A DNA stretch of 64,000 nt, taken from positions 11,917,016 through 11,981,015 of the forward strand of contig CM022675.1 of the NCBI GenBank assembly GCA_012295275.1, given 5' to 3'. The translations under genes and the position numbers were made by a program. Below are positions 11,037-32,845 of the stretch, piece by piece (within the stretch, counting starts at the first letter, position 1; each line of letters opens with the position of its first letter). The notes under the pieces were generated by a model. It searched no databases. It was not told the DNA's origin and saw only the letters and a program-made list of their open reading frames with translations. Source of the DNA: Chrysomallon squamiferum (Eukaryota > Mollusca > Gastropoda > Neomphalida > Peltospiridae).

Positions 11037-12169
11037 GATGATCAAGGTAACTAACTCTTGTAATCCTTTACTACTGGGTAAATGCGTACAAGAGTTAACT
11101 CTCTTCGGCTGCACTGATCTATAAACTGAAACGCAATGCCAAGTGTATCGTAGTTGATAAATTCATTAATTTTTTGTTTTGTTGTTGGAACAAAATGAGA
11201 GAACTGAGAAAAGCTAACAGCGTGGAAATAGTGAATAGATCAGCCTAACCCTCGACATATATTTTATAGTTCTGCTGTTTTGAAAATAAAGTTATCCAAT
11301 ACGCACTTTTATTCTTTCTTTTTTTTTTTTTAATTTGTAATAGTGAAAGGATAAGTATTCCATAAATCATTGTATTTTAACAGTCAAGCAATATTCAGTT
11401 TATTCAGTCAGTTGTTTGACATTTCTCTACATCCATGTCTGAAATATGCTGGTCTTGGGCAGCCATTCTTTCAAGATACCTGCACCGTTTGTATTAATTT
11501 ACTGTCACACATTTCAGTTACTAAGTTTCTACTAATCAACGACAAAACTTCATCACTAGTAAAATAACTTTTTGTTTCATAAAAATTAAAAATATTTTTC
11601 TTAGTGCGCTGCATTTTTTTTTCGCTATTAAAATAAATAAACAAAAAAGAAAACTAAAGAAAAAAGGAACGAAAGAAAGAAAAAACATCGAGCACTGAAT
11701 CATTTCAACTCTTAATAATTTAAATTATGACAAAAAAAAATTCTGTTTTACTAATATCAACCGTATAGAAATGACCTTTGCTTAGACGAAATGCAACAGT
11801 AACAAAACAAAAAATATAATAGATATTCTTGTCGTTGCTGGAAATGGATATTAACTGGTTAGGGTAAAAGGTTCGACATGTCCAGAAATTGTCAGATGTT
11901 CATGAATTGGATCTAAATTAATTAGAATTCCCAGCAGTAAGTAACTCAGAAATACTGAAGGCCAAATTCACTTCACTGAAACACGACATCAGAATTTATC
12001 ATGTTACTTACACTGAAATGAACATAGATTATGATAAATGAACAATACCTATCTCACCTGTGACACATGTCACTGCTTTCAGTTTATAGATCAGTGCAAC
12101 CGAAGAGAGTTAACTCTTGTACGCATTTACTGAGTAGTAAGGATACAAGAGTTAGTTACCTTGATCATC
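11037..12169. mobile_element. Non-autonomous element with long terminal inverted repeats, copy 1
   Basis: The left end 11037-11131 (GATGATCAAGGTAACTAACT) is the reverse complement of the right end 12077-12169, about 95 bp with few mismatches. The interior of about 950 bp has no credible reading frame. Copies at 28801-29935 and 52688-53819 sit in the same place within the repeat unit, so they spread by duplication of the locus. No target-site duplication is clear. It could be a large MITE, or an inverted repeat of another origin. Confidence 0.6.
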
Positions 12170-12398
12170 GTGTTACAGGAGAGAGAGAGAGAGCAAAAAA
12201 AAAAACCAATTCATATTTTCTTTTATAGTGTAAATTATTGATATCTTTTACAAAATATTAAAACTTATGTTTTTAATTTATATTTTCATAGATATATATT
12301 TATAACAGCTTAATGCATTCATTTTGTTTTCAATGAAAGAAATGCCCCAAAAAGATTTCTTCAGAAAAATGTCATCAACACTTTCAAATTACTTGTTG

Positions 12399-12454
<56 letters not shown>

Positions 12455-13749
12455 TTAATTATCTTTGTAGAATTACAGTATTAATAACACATAGATATAT
12501 ACATATTTGTTTTATGTTACTTTCTTCTTTATTTTTCTATGTTACTTTGGCGGTTTCTTAAGTTAGAGTTTTTATAAGTATAATCTTGATAATTCTAACA
12601 AGTAATTCAGAGCTTACTTACACATTATTTTGGCTAATCATGAACGAAATCAAAACAACTTACTTACAAGGATGTGTGAAGGCTGAAATGTTCAATTTTG
12701 TTGTGACAGAATAATGTTTAAAATAATGAACAATTAGAAACAAATAAATAAAAAAGAACATCTGGAATAAATTTTAATCCGATTACTACATCCTCAGTCT
12801 TTTAAGGATTTTTCTGCGTGTCTGTTTACCATTGTATGAATAAAAAATGCAAAATTATATTCTCTGTCATGCGTATTACATGAGAACCATATAACTTGGA
12901 AGTATATGAAGTATATTCAGGTATTTGTGTGTGTGATATCAAGGGTGCCATTAATTGTGGTTAAAGAGAAGTAGTTTATTTAATACTGATATTTAAATTT
13001 TTTCTGAATGTCGACTGTTGCAGTATAAATTATTTTCTTCTATAAATATCAAAATGTATGACTCTGAATGAATCAACATCAGTCTGTGATAGGAAGGTGT
13101 TTTAGGAACAAGGGTTTGCTAAGGTTATGAAGGAGGGCGTACAGATAATGTAAATTACTCCGCGAGAAATGTTTTGTAATCTGAAAATTCAGTTGCTTAG
13201 GTGGGTACAGATAATACCAAAGGTATTAGCTTATCTGTTACATACATGATGCTGTTCACACACACACACACACACACATACATACACACACACTCAAATC
13301 TGGGATGCTAAGGTTGTGCAGTAGGGCATGTAGATGATGTAGATTACTTCAACAGAAATACTGTCTAATCTGAAAATACAGTTTCTTTCTGGTGTAGAGA
13401 TAATACAAAACATAATGACATATCTCTCACATACTCTAATTGTGTCATACCTTAACAATTATTTCATTCAAGAAGACTGTATGCAATGTGTCATATTTTT
13501 GTGTTTCCAGTTTAAGTCCAGTTTTTGGACAAGTGAAGAATTGTAGACATGTATTACCCATTCTTTGTCAGACATCAGTAAATTTTAATGTGTGGCCACT
13601 CGTAGATAATCAGACAGACAGACTGACAGAAAGATTGTTATTTTGACAAGTTCCACGTTCAACAAGTTGATCTGTAAAACACCTCCAAATTCCCCACACC
13701 AATGCTCTTCTTTAACATTTATCTTTATCCTGTTTTTCTTATTTCCACT
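12170..13749. other. Spacer between tails A and b
   Basis: Contains a TTA microsatellite (12402-12455) and a CA repeat (13257-13291). No gene recognised. It is conserved at about 29936-31515 and 53820-55390, in the same orientation, in the other two tail pairs. Confidence 0.55.
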
Positions 13750-13813
13750 TTTTATCTCACTCACTGTGTCTGTCTTTTCAGTCACAACAAACAAAATAAT
13801 TCAAGCAGTGTGT

Positions 13814-13949
13814 TTTATTGATACATTTAGAAATATTTAAAAGATCAATTATTGTCAGCAGCAGTTGAAGCGTTGGCAGACAAATTGTGACATAAGTGCA
13901 AAATAAGAAGAAGATGAAAATCCAAAAACGTAGTCTATGAAATAAATAA

Positions 13950-14026
<77 letters not shown>

Positions 14027-14120
14027 GAAAAAGAATATGACACCACAACTAATAATAATAATGAACTGATTTAAAATAATTCATTAATAAACCAAACAAT
14101 ATATAATAAAATTTGCTTAC

Positions 14121-14156
<36 letters not shown>

Positions 14157-14168
14157 GTAGTAGTAGTA

Positions 14169-14220
<52 letters not shown>

Positions 14221-14405
14221 CAATAATAATAATGCTATAAATATAAATAATAATAAAATATAAAAGAGAAATAATGAAAACAAAATATTTATGAAAAGGT
14301 ATAATTAGCAAACAGAAGCAGAAAGTCAAAGCATTTCAAAACAAATATATATGAAAATAACAAAAGCGTCTTTCTGTGATGGCCGCTGAAGAAAACTGAA
14401 GTTTT
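13814..14405 (-). other. Tail b 3' region with poly(A) signal and microsatellites
   Basis: Reverse-complement counterpart of the gene A 3' region. AATAAA on the minus strand at 13814-13819. (AAAT)n at 13945-14023 and (AAT)n at 14124-14220. Confidence 0.6.
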
Positions 14406-14742
14406 CTAATTTTCACAATTTTCTTTCCTCTGTCGTTTCCGGAGACGTACGACAGCGAAAACAACAATGAGAACAATCAGTAACGTTGCTATGGCAACGC
14501 CTACAACCATGGGGATGATGATTTGAGATTCAGGACTGGATTTGTTACCAGAAGTCTCCCCTTGACCTTCATCTGCGTTCTTGTCCTCCAGTGATCCTGT
14601 ATAATACAAGAAATAATACTTAGGATGGTGATGACATTATAATTATAATTGTTACTATTATAATTTCTAACTTATGACTATATGGATGCATGAATACAGA
14701 CAAAAAGACAGAGACAGACAGACAGACAGAGGGATAGATAAA

Positions 14743-14809
<67 letters not shown>

Positions 14810-15092
14810 GCAGAAACAAAGATGGATAAAGAGACAGACATGCTAAAAGAAAAGAAGAGATATACAATTATATATATATAGTGAGAGACAGACAGACATA
14901 TAGACAGAAAGACACAGACGGACACTGAAATGTTTATATCCGTATCAGAAAGAAACACAGGCAGGTAAAATAACTGACAGATTTACCTGATGATTTTTGC
15001 TCGTCATAAAATTCAATGACAAATGTTTTCTTCACAGTAACATCAGAGTTTTCTGTTGATCCACGTTTTCTCCTTCCTTCATGGCAGGGATC
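14406..15092 (-). pseudogene. Tail b: truncated EGF/ZP copy, exons 9-10 only
   Basis: Two minus-strand exons, 14987..15092 and 14406..14596, with intact splice sites, phases and stop. They encode DPCHEGRRKRGSTENSDVTV, a stretch ending FYDEQKSS, then the stalk, membrane helix and tail RLRKRQRKENCEN. Homology to the family continues upstream through intron 8 to about 15370 and then stops, so no exon 8, ZP cysteines or signal peptide belong to it. DEQ instead of EDT before the membrane stalk is shared with the other tail-only copies d and g. Probably not a protein-coding gene by itself. Confidence 0.7.
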
Positions 15093-16326
15093 CTGAAAGT
15101 ATGTGTTATTTAATTACATCAACAACAACAACAACAACTTCATCTGTAACACACCTCCATTAATCCCATTTTTCATTATCAGTAGAATCTCGAAAAGATA
15201 CAAACATAACATTCTTACGTACATGGAGACATCTAGATCAGTATGTTTATCAAAGGTGACAACACATGATTTAAAAAATATATGAAAAAAGAAAGAAAAA
15301 AGTTGTTTCAACAGAATCTGGAAATTCATTTCCATTACAATGTTAGATCCAAAGACTAGACTCACATACCGCTAAGTGCAGCAAAGTATTTTTGCGCATC
15401 TTTTTGCACATCTTTTTTGTGTAGTTTGTTCACTCTATCAACCAAGTGGAAAAAACCCCCCATCATTTATTCATTTTTCTCTGATACAGCTATTGATAAT
15501 TCGCTGTCTTAGGACAAACTTAATTTAACTTTCATACAGCGAGAGCGGCAAGGGGTATTTCCACATCGTTTACTTTGTTTTACAAAGCAGACTCTGACAT
15601 TTGCTTTTCTGTACTAACCACAGTGACAGGCACAGAGAGTGTCTAGTTTCTGTTGAGTAAATTCCTTTTAAAACTGATGCTGTTGTTTACTGTTTCGTCA
15701 TAACTGAACGACATGCTGAAAACACGTTTATAACTTCAGACATTTGAGGTTTTGTGACATAAAAGGGAAGGGAAATTCGTGACGAGGGTGTGTTTGATAT
15801 GGAATGAATGTTCTGTTGTCTTTAGTGAATATGCACACAGACAAAATTCGGGAACGCCCTGTCACATGAGGACAGCCTTAGCTTTGGCCTTTACAAAACA
15901 ATATTGTAAAATAGATACAATATTCCGAAAAATTAAAAATGTCATTGCTTATTTTTGAAAAAATAACAAATAAAAATACAAAAATCAACTGAAACATTAT
16001 ACATTTTAAATTACTGTTATTTATTTATTTTGTTTGTTTGTTTCCTGTCGCCAGGTGAGGAACGCACACACACACACGCACACACACACATACACACACT
16101 TACACACACAGACACACACACAGATATATACACACACACACACACACTCACACACACACAGACACACACACAGATATATATATATATATATACACACATA
16201 CATAAACACATATATAAACAAAGACACACACACACTCACTCACACACACAGTCTCACTCACACACAGATACACACACAGATATATATATATATATATACA
16301 CACACATACATAAACACATATATAAA

Positions 16327-16367
<41 letters not shown>

Positions 16368-16733
16368 CCTGTAATCACCATAAATATTGACATTAAATGA
16401 CCAGATAAACTTCTGTATTTTCAGTTACTTATTTCAGACACATCAGGTTTTAATGTTGTTCTTTCTGCTTTACGCTGTGAATGTTAAGTTAACAAAAAAA
16501 CATTAATTAATTAAATTAGAAATAATAAAGTAAAATATAATATGTGAATAAATAAATTAGTAACAGAAAACAAAGAAAAACTAATACAACGATATAAATA
16601 AACAAATAGTTTTGATAATCAGTACTATAAAATAGGCAATTAAGGAAAGAAAGAAACAAGTTATATATATAAACAGAACCAGATAGTGATAATCTACTAA
16701 ACTCCATTACATTCTGTTCGAAATATAATAATT

Positions 16734-16765
<32 letters not shown>

Positions 16766-16980
16766 TAATAATAACCAGAAATACGAAAAGGAAAGATACA
16801 TTACCATAAAAGGTTATCAAAAGATTCCTTGACAATAATTATGTCTTACGACATCACATTGGTCAGAATGCATTTTATTACAAAATAGTCTATTGGTCGA
16901 CAGCCACTCGAGAGGCGGGACAAATCTGTCATAATTTCTTGTCACTTAAATATTCTGCTTACGTAATTATTAATAATTTT
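15093..16980. other. Region between tail b and the gene C promoter
   Basis: 15093-15370 is intron-8-like sequence of tail b. 15371-16030 shows no gene. 16060-16365 is a CA/TA microsatellite. 16735-16765 is an A run. The last 120 bp before the TATA box, including an inverted CCAAT motif (CTATTGGTC at 16889), are conserved in the E and F copies. Confidence 0.55.
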
Positions 16981-16991
16981 GTGCGAGTTAA

Positions 16992-17058
16992 TATAAATTG
17001 ACCGAGAATAAAACTGACGAGCAGAGTGCGGCGAGAAAAGTCTAGAAACTGAAAAGAG
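16992..17058 (+). promoter_or_regulatory. Candidate TATA promoter and untranslated first exon of gene C
   Basis: TATAAA at 16992-16997 is followed about 30 bp later by a plausible start region, and an exon-like stretch ends GAAAAGAG at 17058 before the donor GTAAGT. Gene C coding exon 1 is preceded by an acceptor (TTTCAG ending at 19931), so an upstream untranslated exon is required. The same TATA-exon-donor block occurs at 34891-34957 and, reversed, at 49323-49389. Confidence 0.55.
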
Positions 17059-17262
17059 GTAAGTTTTTGAAGATGCTATTTTATATATATATATATATAT
17101 TCATATATATTTTTTAAAGAAGTAAGTTATGATTATCGATAAAAGTGGGTGTAAAAACTAAAGTTTTGCTCTAATTTCAAGATTTATTATGACACAAGTT
17201 CGTTAATGATGTAACAAATGTTTTTCGGTGTCGAAAAATGTATTTCAGTAATAAAACTATGT

Positions 17263-17265
<3 letters not shown>

Positions 17266-17349
<84 letters not shown>

Positions 17350-17368
17350 GTCTGTCTGTCTGTCTGTC
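17266..17368. repeat. CT/CTGT microsatellite
   Basis: (TC)n followed by (TGTC)n. Present with different length at 35166-35255 and reversed at 49012-49132. Confidence 0.9.
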
Positions 17369-17387
17369 CCTCTATCATATATAACAA

Positions 17388-17695
17388 GAAAGAAATACTG
17401 TTACATAACTCCATTATGTTCAGATAATTTTATAACTTGAAAGTTGTTTTCAAAAATACACCAGGTATAACGAGCACCCGCTTTTATCATAGCTCTTGAT
17501 ACGTGCAGCCCAGCTTTTGGGAAGGTCCGTGAAAAAGTCCACTTACTGCTAGATAAAAATAGTAGACCATACTATGTTTGGTAGTGTTATTCTATTTTTA
17601 TATGTTCGTAATAAACAAACGTATATAACAAGAAAAAAAGAAAAAAAAAGATAAAAGCAACCACACAAAAATAAACATATAAATAAATACGCAAA

Positions 17696-17742
<47 letters not shown>

Positions 17743-18185
17743 ACAAATAAATAAATAAATAAATAACTAGTGACAAGATGTAATGAAATTAGTATAACAC
17801 TTGGCTTTTTGATGGAGATAGAAATAAAATTTGGTTGCAGCAGAATATTTTAAATTGTACCTAGATCTTTACTAGTCTCAAAATACAACAAAGAAATACT
17901 GTTACATAACTGTTCAGATAATTTTATAACTTGAAACTTGTCTTCAAAAATACACCAGGTATAACCAGCACCCGCTTTTATCATAGCTCTTGATACGTGC
18001 AGCCCAGCTTTTGGGAAGGTTCGTGAAAAAGTCCACTTACTGCTAGATAAAAATAGTAGACCATACGATGTTTGGTAGCGTTATTCTATTTCGTAATAAA
18101 CAAACGAACATAACAAGAAAAAAAGAAAAAAAAAAAAAAAGCAAAAGCAACCACACAAAAATAAACATATAAATAAATACGCAAA

Positions 18186-18258
<73 letters not shown>

Positions 18259-18370
18259 GATGAAAATATGTAATGAAATTAGTATAACACTTGGCTTATG
18301 ATGGAGATAGAAATAAACTTTGGTTGCAGCAGAATATTTAAAATTGTACCTAGATCTTTACTAGTCCCAA
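17388..18370. repeat. Tandem duplication of an approximately 500-bp segment in the 5' UTR intron
   Basis: Two copies start at AGAAATACTG (17391 and 17892) and carry the same block (ACCAGGTATAAC, GATACGTGCAGCCCAGC) and an (AAAT)n tract (17690-17765 and 18184-18255). The E side has the duplication as well (35278 and 35803). The F side has only one copy. Confidence 0.75.
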
Positions 18371-18675
18371 AATTATAAACATCTGACGAACTTTGCTTCG
18401 GTTGAGAGAGGCTGTTTACCCTTTGTTGTTAGTGTTGGTTAGTTACATGTTTAATTAGAGAGACAGACGATAGTTAGAATGTTAGACACGGACCAGTCGA
18501 AGAAAAACTAACTATTTAACGTCACAGTGAGGACGGCTGGTTAGTATGTTAGAAGATGAATGAAATAAATTTTGATGTCAAACTGAGAACGACGAATTGG
18601 ACGAGAAGCTAATTGTCTGTGTGTACTTTAGTGTGTTAGAAATGGGTTTATGAATATATTAAAGAAAGTTGTAAC

Positions 18676-18720
<45 letters not shown>

Positions 18721-19302
18721 TGATTCAGGGATCACAAGTTTTGCTTCAGTGCTTGATGTATTTCGCAAATTTCAAAAGTCGTTACAAACTTTTCAGAATG
18801 TGAATTCAAGCGAACGGAAGCGTTCTAATTTAAAATGAGTACTTTTGTACTTTTTAATACAAACACGAAATGTTTTGCTGCTTCAGGAAAAAATTAAGCC
18901 CTGCATCAAAATCAAGTTTTTATCAAGCGAATACATCAATAATAAACTTTTTTTTTTTTTTTTTTTTTTTGCTCTTTCGATGCGAGACATTTCTTTGACG
19001 AAAGTCAGACAACACCCACAAAAAAAACGAAGAAGAGAAAAATTGCATCTGACGTCATAACTAAAGGATGCGTTCAAGATCAGTGGTGGAATTAAATAAG
19101 CGTCAGAACATAATGGCGGCGTCCTGTGACTTGAGCGCGCCTAACTCCAACTTTCTTTTGTATATTATATATTTTTTTTAGCTTATTTATGAATTTTTTA
19201 ACTTTTTTTGAAATTTTGGTCATTTCATTTCAATTAAAAAGTTTCGCATGAAAAATTAAGAGTTTTAAATAAATCTTTGAAAGTGAAAGGCAAATTATTC
19301 AA

Positions 19303-19371
<69 letters not shown>

Positions 19372-19699
19372 ACTACTTTTATTCAATTTTCGTTTTAAAA
19401 GGAAAAATAGCGTGGCTATGGATAAGTGCACACAACCATAAAAAGTTATATTACCTAAAGCATTTTTATAAATACCAAAAAAAGAAGTGTCACTAGTCCC
19501 ATAGAAATAATAGCTTCATTTGTTTCTGTGTATATGCATGTTCTTGTTTGTACGTGTGCATGTTTCTGTTGTATAGTTTTGTTTTTTTGCGTTTGTATGT
19601 CTCTGTTTTGACATGTTTCTGTTTGATTACTTCAATGTATCTATTGGTATTAGTCAGCTTTTTTTTCGGGGGCGGGGCGCATGCTTGTGTTTGTGCATG

Positions 19700-19741
<42 letters not shown>

Positions 19742-19929
19742 CAGGTTTCAAACTTCGGTCTGCCTGTTTGTTTATGACCGTTATTTTTTTTGTATCGATC
19801 TTTCGATCTAGTTGTTTATTTATTTGTATGTCTGTCTGTCTACCTTCTAACTCTCTACCTATCCATTCATCAACAGATATTGATATTTTCCAGTTAACTG
19901 GTTTTACGTTTACTCTCAAAATCTGTTTC
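18371..19929 (+). other. Rest of the gene C 5' UTR intron
   Basis: 18371-18719 ends in a 40-base A tract and could be a retroposed short element, though no internal promoter was recognised. 19303-19370 is (TTA)n and 19703-19740 is (GT)n. No coding sequence seen. Confidence 0.45.
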
Positions 19930-19942
19930 AGAGTATTCAACA

Positions 19943-28218
<8,276 letters not shown>

Positions 28219-28390
28219 AAAACTTCAGTTTTCTTCAGCGGCCATCATTGAAAGACGCTTTTGTTATTTTTATATATTTTTTAAAATGCTTTGACTTTCT
28301 GCTTCCGTTTTCTAACTACACCTTGTCATAAATATTTTCTTTTATATTTTATTATTCTTCATATTTATGGCATTATTATTATTGTTGTTG

Positions 28391-28466
<76 letters not shown>

Positions 28467-28800
28467 GTAAGCAAATTTTATTATATACTGCTTGGTTTAT
28501 TAATAAATTATAACATTTTAAATCAGTTTATTATTATTATTGGTGGTGGTGTTATATTCTTTTTCATTGAATTAATTAATTATTTATTTATTTATGTATT
28601 TATTTCATAGACTAGGATTTTGTATTTTCATCTTCTTCTTATTTTTCACTTACGCCTCAATTTGTCTGCCAAAGCTTCAACTGCCGCTGACAATAATTGA
28701 TCATTTAAATATTTCTAACTGAATAAATAAAACATACTGCTTCAATTATTTTGTTTGTTATGACTAAAAAGACAGAGTGAGTGAGATAAAAACGATTTAA
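28219..28800 (+). other. Gene C 3' untranslated region
   Basis: Near-identical to the gene A 3' region, with a longer TTA array (28394-28466) and AATAAATAAA at 28722-28731 as the likely poly(A) signal. Confidence 0.65.
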
Positions 28801-29935
28801 GATGATCAAGGTAACTAACTCTTGTAATCCTTTACTACTGGGTAAATGCGTACAAGAGTTAACTCTCTTCGGCTGCACTGATCTATAAACTGAAACGCAA
28901 TGCCAAGTGTATCGTAGTTGATAAATTCATTAATTTTTTGTTTTGTTGTTGGAACAAAATGAGAGAACTGAGAAAAGCTAACAGCGTGGAAATAGTGAAT
29001 AGATCAGCCTAACCCTCGACATATATTTTATAGTTCTGCTGTTTTGAAAATAAAGTTATCCAATACGCACTTTTATTCTTTCTTTTTTTTTTTTTTAATT
29101 TGTAATAGTGAAAGGATAAGTATTCCATAAATCATTGTATTTTAACAGTCAAGCAATATTCAGTTTATTCAGTCAGTTGTTTGACATTTGTTTACATCCA
29201 TGTCTGAAATATGCTGGTCTTGGGCAGCCATTCTTTCAAGATACCTGCACCGTTTGTATTAATTTACTGTCACACATTTCAGTTACTAAGTTTCTACTAA
29301 TCAACGACAAAACTTCATCACTAGTAAAATAACTTTTTGTTTCATAAAAATTAAAAATATTTTTGTTAGTGCGCTGCATTTTTTTCTTCGCTATTAAAAT
29401 AAATAAACAAAAAAGAAAACTAAAGAAAAAAGGAACGAAAGAAAGAAAAAACATCGAGCACTGAATCATTTCAACTCTTAATAATTTAAATTATGACAAA
29501 AAAAAATTCTGTTTTACTAATATCAACCGTATAGAAATGACCTTTGCTTAGACGAAATGCAACAGTAACAAAACAAAAAATATAATAGATATTCTTGTCG
29601 TTGCTGGAAATGGATATTAACTGGTTAGGGTAAAAGGTTCGACATGTCCAGAAATTGTCAGATGTTCATGAATTGGATCTAAATTAATTAGAATTCCCAG
29701 CAGCAAGTAACTCAGAAATACTGAAGGCCAAATTCACTTCACTGAAACACGACATCAGAATTTATCATGTTACTTACACTGAAATGAACATAGATTATGA
29801 TAAATGAACAATACCTATCTCACCTGTGACACATGTCACTGCTTTCAGTTTATAGATCAGTGCAGCCGAAGAGAGTTAACTCTTGTACGCATTTACTGAG
29901 TAGTAAGGATACAAGAGTTAGTTACCTTGATCATC
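28801..29935. mobile_element. Element with long terminal inverted repeats, copy 2
   Basis: Terminal inverted repeats 28801-28895 and 29843-29935. Nearly identical to copy 1. Confidence 0.6.
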
Positions 29936-30154
29936 GTGTTACAGGAGAGAGAGAGAGAAAAAAAAACCAATTCATATTTTCTTTTATAGTGTAAATTATT
30001 GGTATCTTTTACAAAATATTAAAACTTATGTTTTTAATTTATATTTTCATAGATATATATTTATAACAGCTTAATGCATTCATTTTGTTTTCAAGAAATG
30101 CCTCAAAATGATTTCTTCAGAAAAATGTCATCAACCCTTTCAAATTACTTGTTG

Positions 30155-30225
<71 letters not shown>

Positions 30226-31515
30226 TTAATTATCTTTGTAGAATTACAGTATTAATAACACATAGATATATACATATTTGTTTTATGTTACTTTCTTCTT
30301 TATTTTTCTATGTTACTTTGGCGGTTTCTTAAGTTAGAGTTTTTGTAAGTATAATCTTGATAATTCTAACAAGTAATTCAGAGCTTACTTACACATTATT
30401 TTGGCTAATCATGAACGAAATCAAAACAACTTACTTACAAGGATGTGTGAAGGCTGAAATGTTCAATTTTGTTGTGACAGAATAATGTTTAAAATAATGA
30501 ACAATTAGAAACAAATAAATAAAAAAGAACATCTGGAATAAATTTTAATCCGATTACTACATCCTCAGTCTTTTAAGGATTTTTCTGCGTGTCTGTTTAC
30601 CATTGTATGAATAAAAAATGCAAAATTATATTCTCTGTCATGCGTATTACATGAGAACCATATAACTTGGAAGTATATGAAGTATATTCAGGTATTTGTG
30701 TGTGTGATATCAAGGGTGCCATTAATTGTGGTTAAAGAGAAGTAGTTTATTTAATACTGATATTTAAATTTTTTTCTGAATGTCGACTGTTGCAGTATAA
30801 ATTATTTTCTTCTATAAATATCAAAATGTATGACTCTGAATGAATCAACATCAGTCTGTGATAGGAAGGTGTTTTAGGAACAAGGGTTTGCTAAGGTTAT
30901 GAAGGAGGGCGTACAGATAATGTAAATTACTCCATGAGAAATGTTTTGTAATCTGAAAATTCAGTTGCTTAGGTGGGTACAGATAATACCAAAGGTATTA
31001 GCTTATCTGTTACATACATGATGCTGTTCACACACACACACACACACACATACATACACACACACTCAAATCTGGGATGCTAAGGTTGTGCAGTAGGGCA
31101 TGTAGATGATGTAGATTACTTCAACAGAAATACTGTCTAATCTGAAAATACAGTTTCTTTCTGGTGTAGAGATAATACAAAACATAATGACATATCTCTC
31201 ACATACTCTAATTGTGTCATACCTTAACAATTATTTCATTCAAGAAGACTGTATGCAATGTGTCATATTTTTGTGTTTCCAGTTTAAGTCCAGTTTTTGG
31301 ACAAGTGAAGAATTGTAGACATGTATTACCCATTCTTTGTCAGACATCAGTAAATTTTAATGTGTGGCCACTCGTAGATAATCAGACAGACAGACTGACA
31401 GAAAGATTGTTATTTTGACAAGTTCCACGTTCAACAAGTTGATCTGTAAAAACACCTCCAAATTCCCCACACCAATGCTCTTCTTTAACATTTATCTTTA
31501 TCCTGTTTTTCTTAT
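29936..31515. other. Spacer between tails C and d
   Basis: Copy of 12170-13749. TTA array at 30157-30225 and CA repeat at 31029-31063. No gene seen. Confidence 0.55.
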
Positions 31516-31722
31516 TTCCACTTTTTATCTCACTCACTGTGTCTGTCTTTTCAGTCACAACAAACAAAATAATTCAAGCAGTGTGTTTTATTGATACATT
31601 TAGAAATATTTAAAAGATCAATTATTGTCAGCAGCAGTTGAAGCGTTGGCAGACAAATTGTGACATAAGTGCAAAATAAGAAGAAGATGAAAATCCAAAA
31701 ACGTAGTCTATGAAATAAATAA

Positions 31723-31791
<69 letters not shown>

Positions 31792-31885
31792 GAAAAAGAA
31801 TATGACACCACAACTAATAATAATAATGAACTGATTTAAAATAATTCATTAATAAACCAAACAATATATAATAAAATTTGCTTAC

Positions 31886-31921
<36 letters not shown>

Positions 31922-31930
31922 GTAGTAGTA

Positions 31931-31976
<46 letters not shown>

Positions 31977-32167
31977 TAACAACAATAATAATAATGCTAT
32001 AAATATAAATAATAATAAAATATAAAAGAGAAATAATGAAAACAAAATATTTATGAAAAGGTATAATTAGCAAACAGAAGCAGAAAGTCAAAGCATTTCA
32101 AAACAAATATATATGAAAATAACAAAAGCGTCTTTCTGTGATGGCCGCTGAAGAAAACTGAAGTTTT

Positions 32168-32502
32168 CTAATTTTCACAATTTTCTTTCCTCTGTCGTTT
32201 CCGGAGACGTACGACAGCGAAAACAACAATGAGAACAATCAGTAACGTTGCTATGGCAACGCCTACAACCATGGGGATGATGATTTGAGATTCAGGACTG
32301 GATTTGTTACCAGAAGTCTCCCCTTGACCTTCATCTGCGTTCTTGTCCTCCAGTGATCCTGTATAATACAAGAAATAATACAGGATGGTGATGACATTAT
32401 AATTATAATTGTTACTATTATAATTTCTAACTTATGACTATATGGATGCATGAATACAGACAAAAAGACAGAGACAGACAGACAGACAGAGGGATAGATA
32501 AA

Positions 32503-32565
<63 letters not shown>

Positions 32566-32845
32566 GCAGAAACAAAGATGGATAAAGAGACAGACATGCT
32601 AAAAGAAAAGAAGAGATATACAATTATATATATATATATCAGACAGACATATAGACGCAGACAGACACAGACGGACACTGAAATGTTTATATCCGTATCA
32701 GAAAGAAACACAGGCAGGTAAAATAACTGACAGATTTACCTGATGATTTTTGCTCGTCATAAAATTCAATGACAAATGTTTTCTTCACAGTAACATCAGA
32801 GTTTTCTGTTGATCCACGTTTTCTCCTTCCTTCATGGCAGGGATC
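32168..32845 (-). pseudogene. Tail d: truncated EGF/ZP copy, exons 9-10 only
   Basis: Exons 32740..32845 and 32168..32358, the same products as tail b (RRKRGST, FYDEQKSS, stop after KENCEN). Upstream homology ends in intron 8 as in b, so the truncation was inherited with the 17.8-kb duplication. Splice sites and frame are intact. Confidence 0.7.

Noticed and set aside
14406-14609. Methionine of MYYTGSLEDKN as a start codon for a small membrane protein
   Set aside because: The MYYT part is the intron acceptor region; the exon starts at G|SLEDK in all copies.
16017-16393. Open frames rich in His-Thr or Cys-Val over CA/GT repeats (also 33944-34285, 50035-50351)
   Set aside because: Microsatellite translation in both strands, no conserved protein.
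18371-18719. A-tailed segment as a SINE
   Set aside because: No internal polymerase III promoter boxes or target duplication could be recognised; kept only as a remark.
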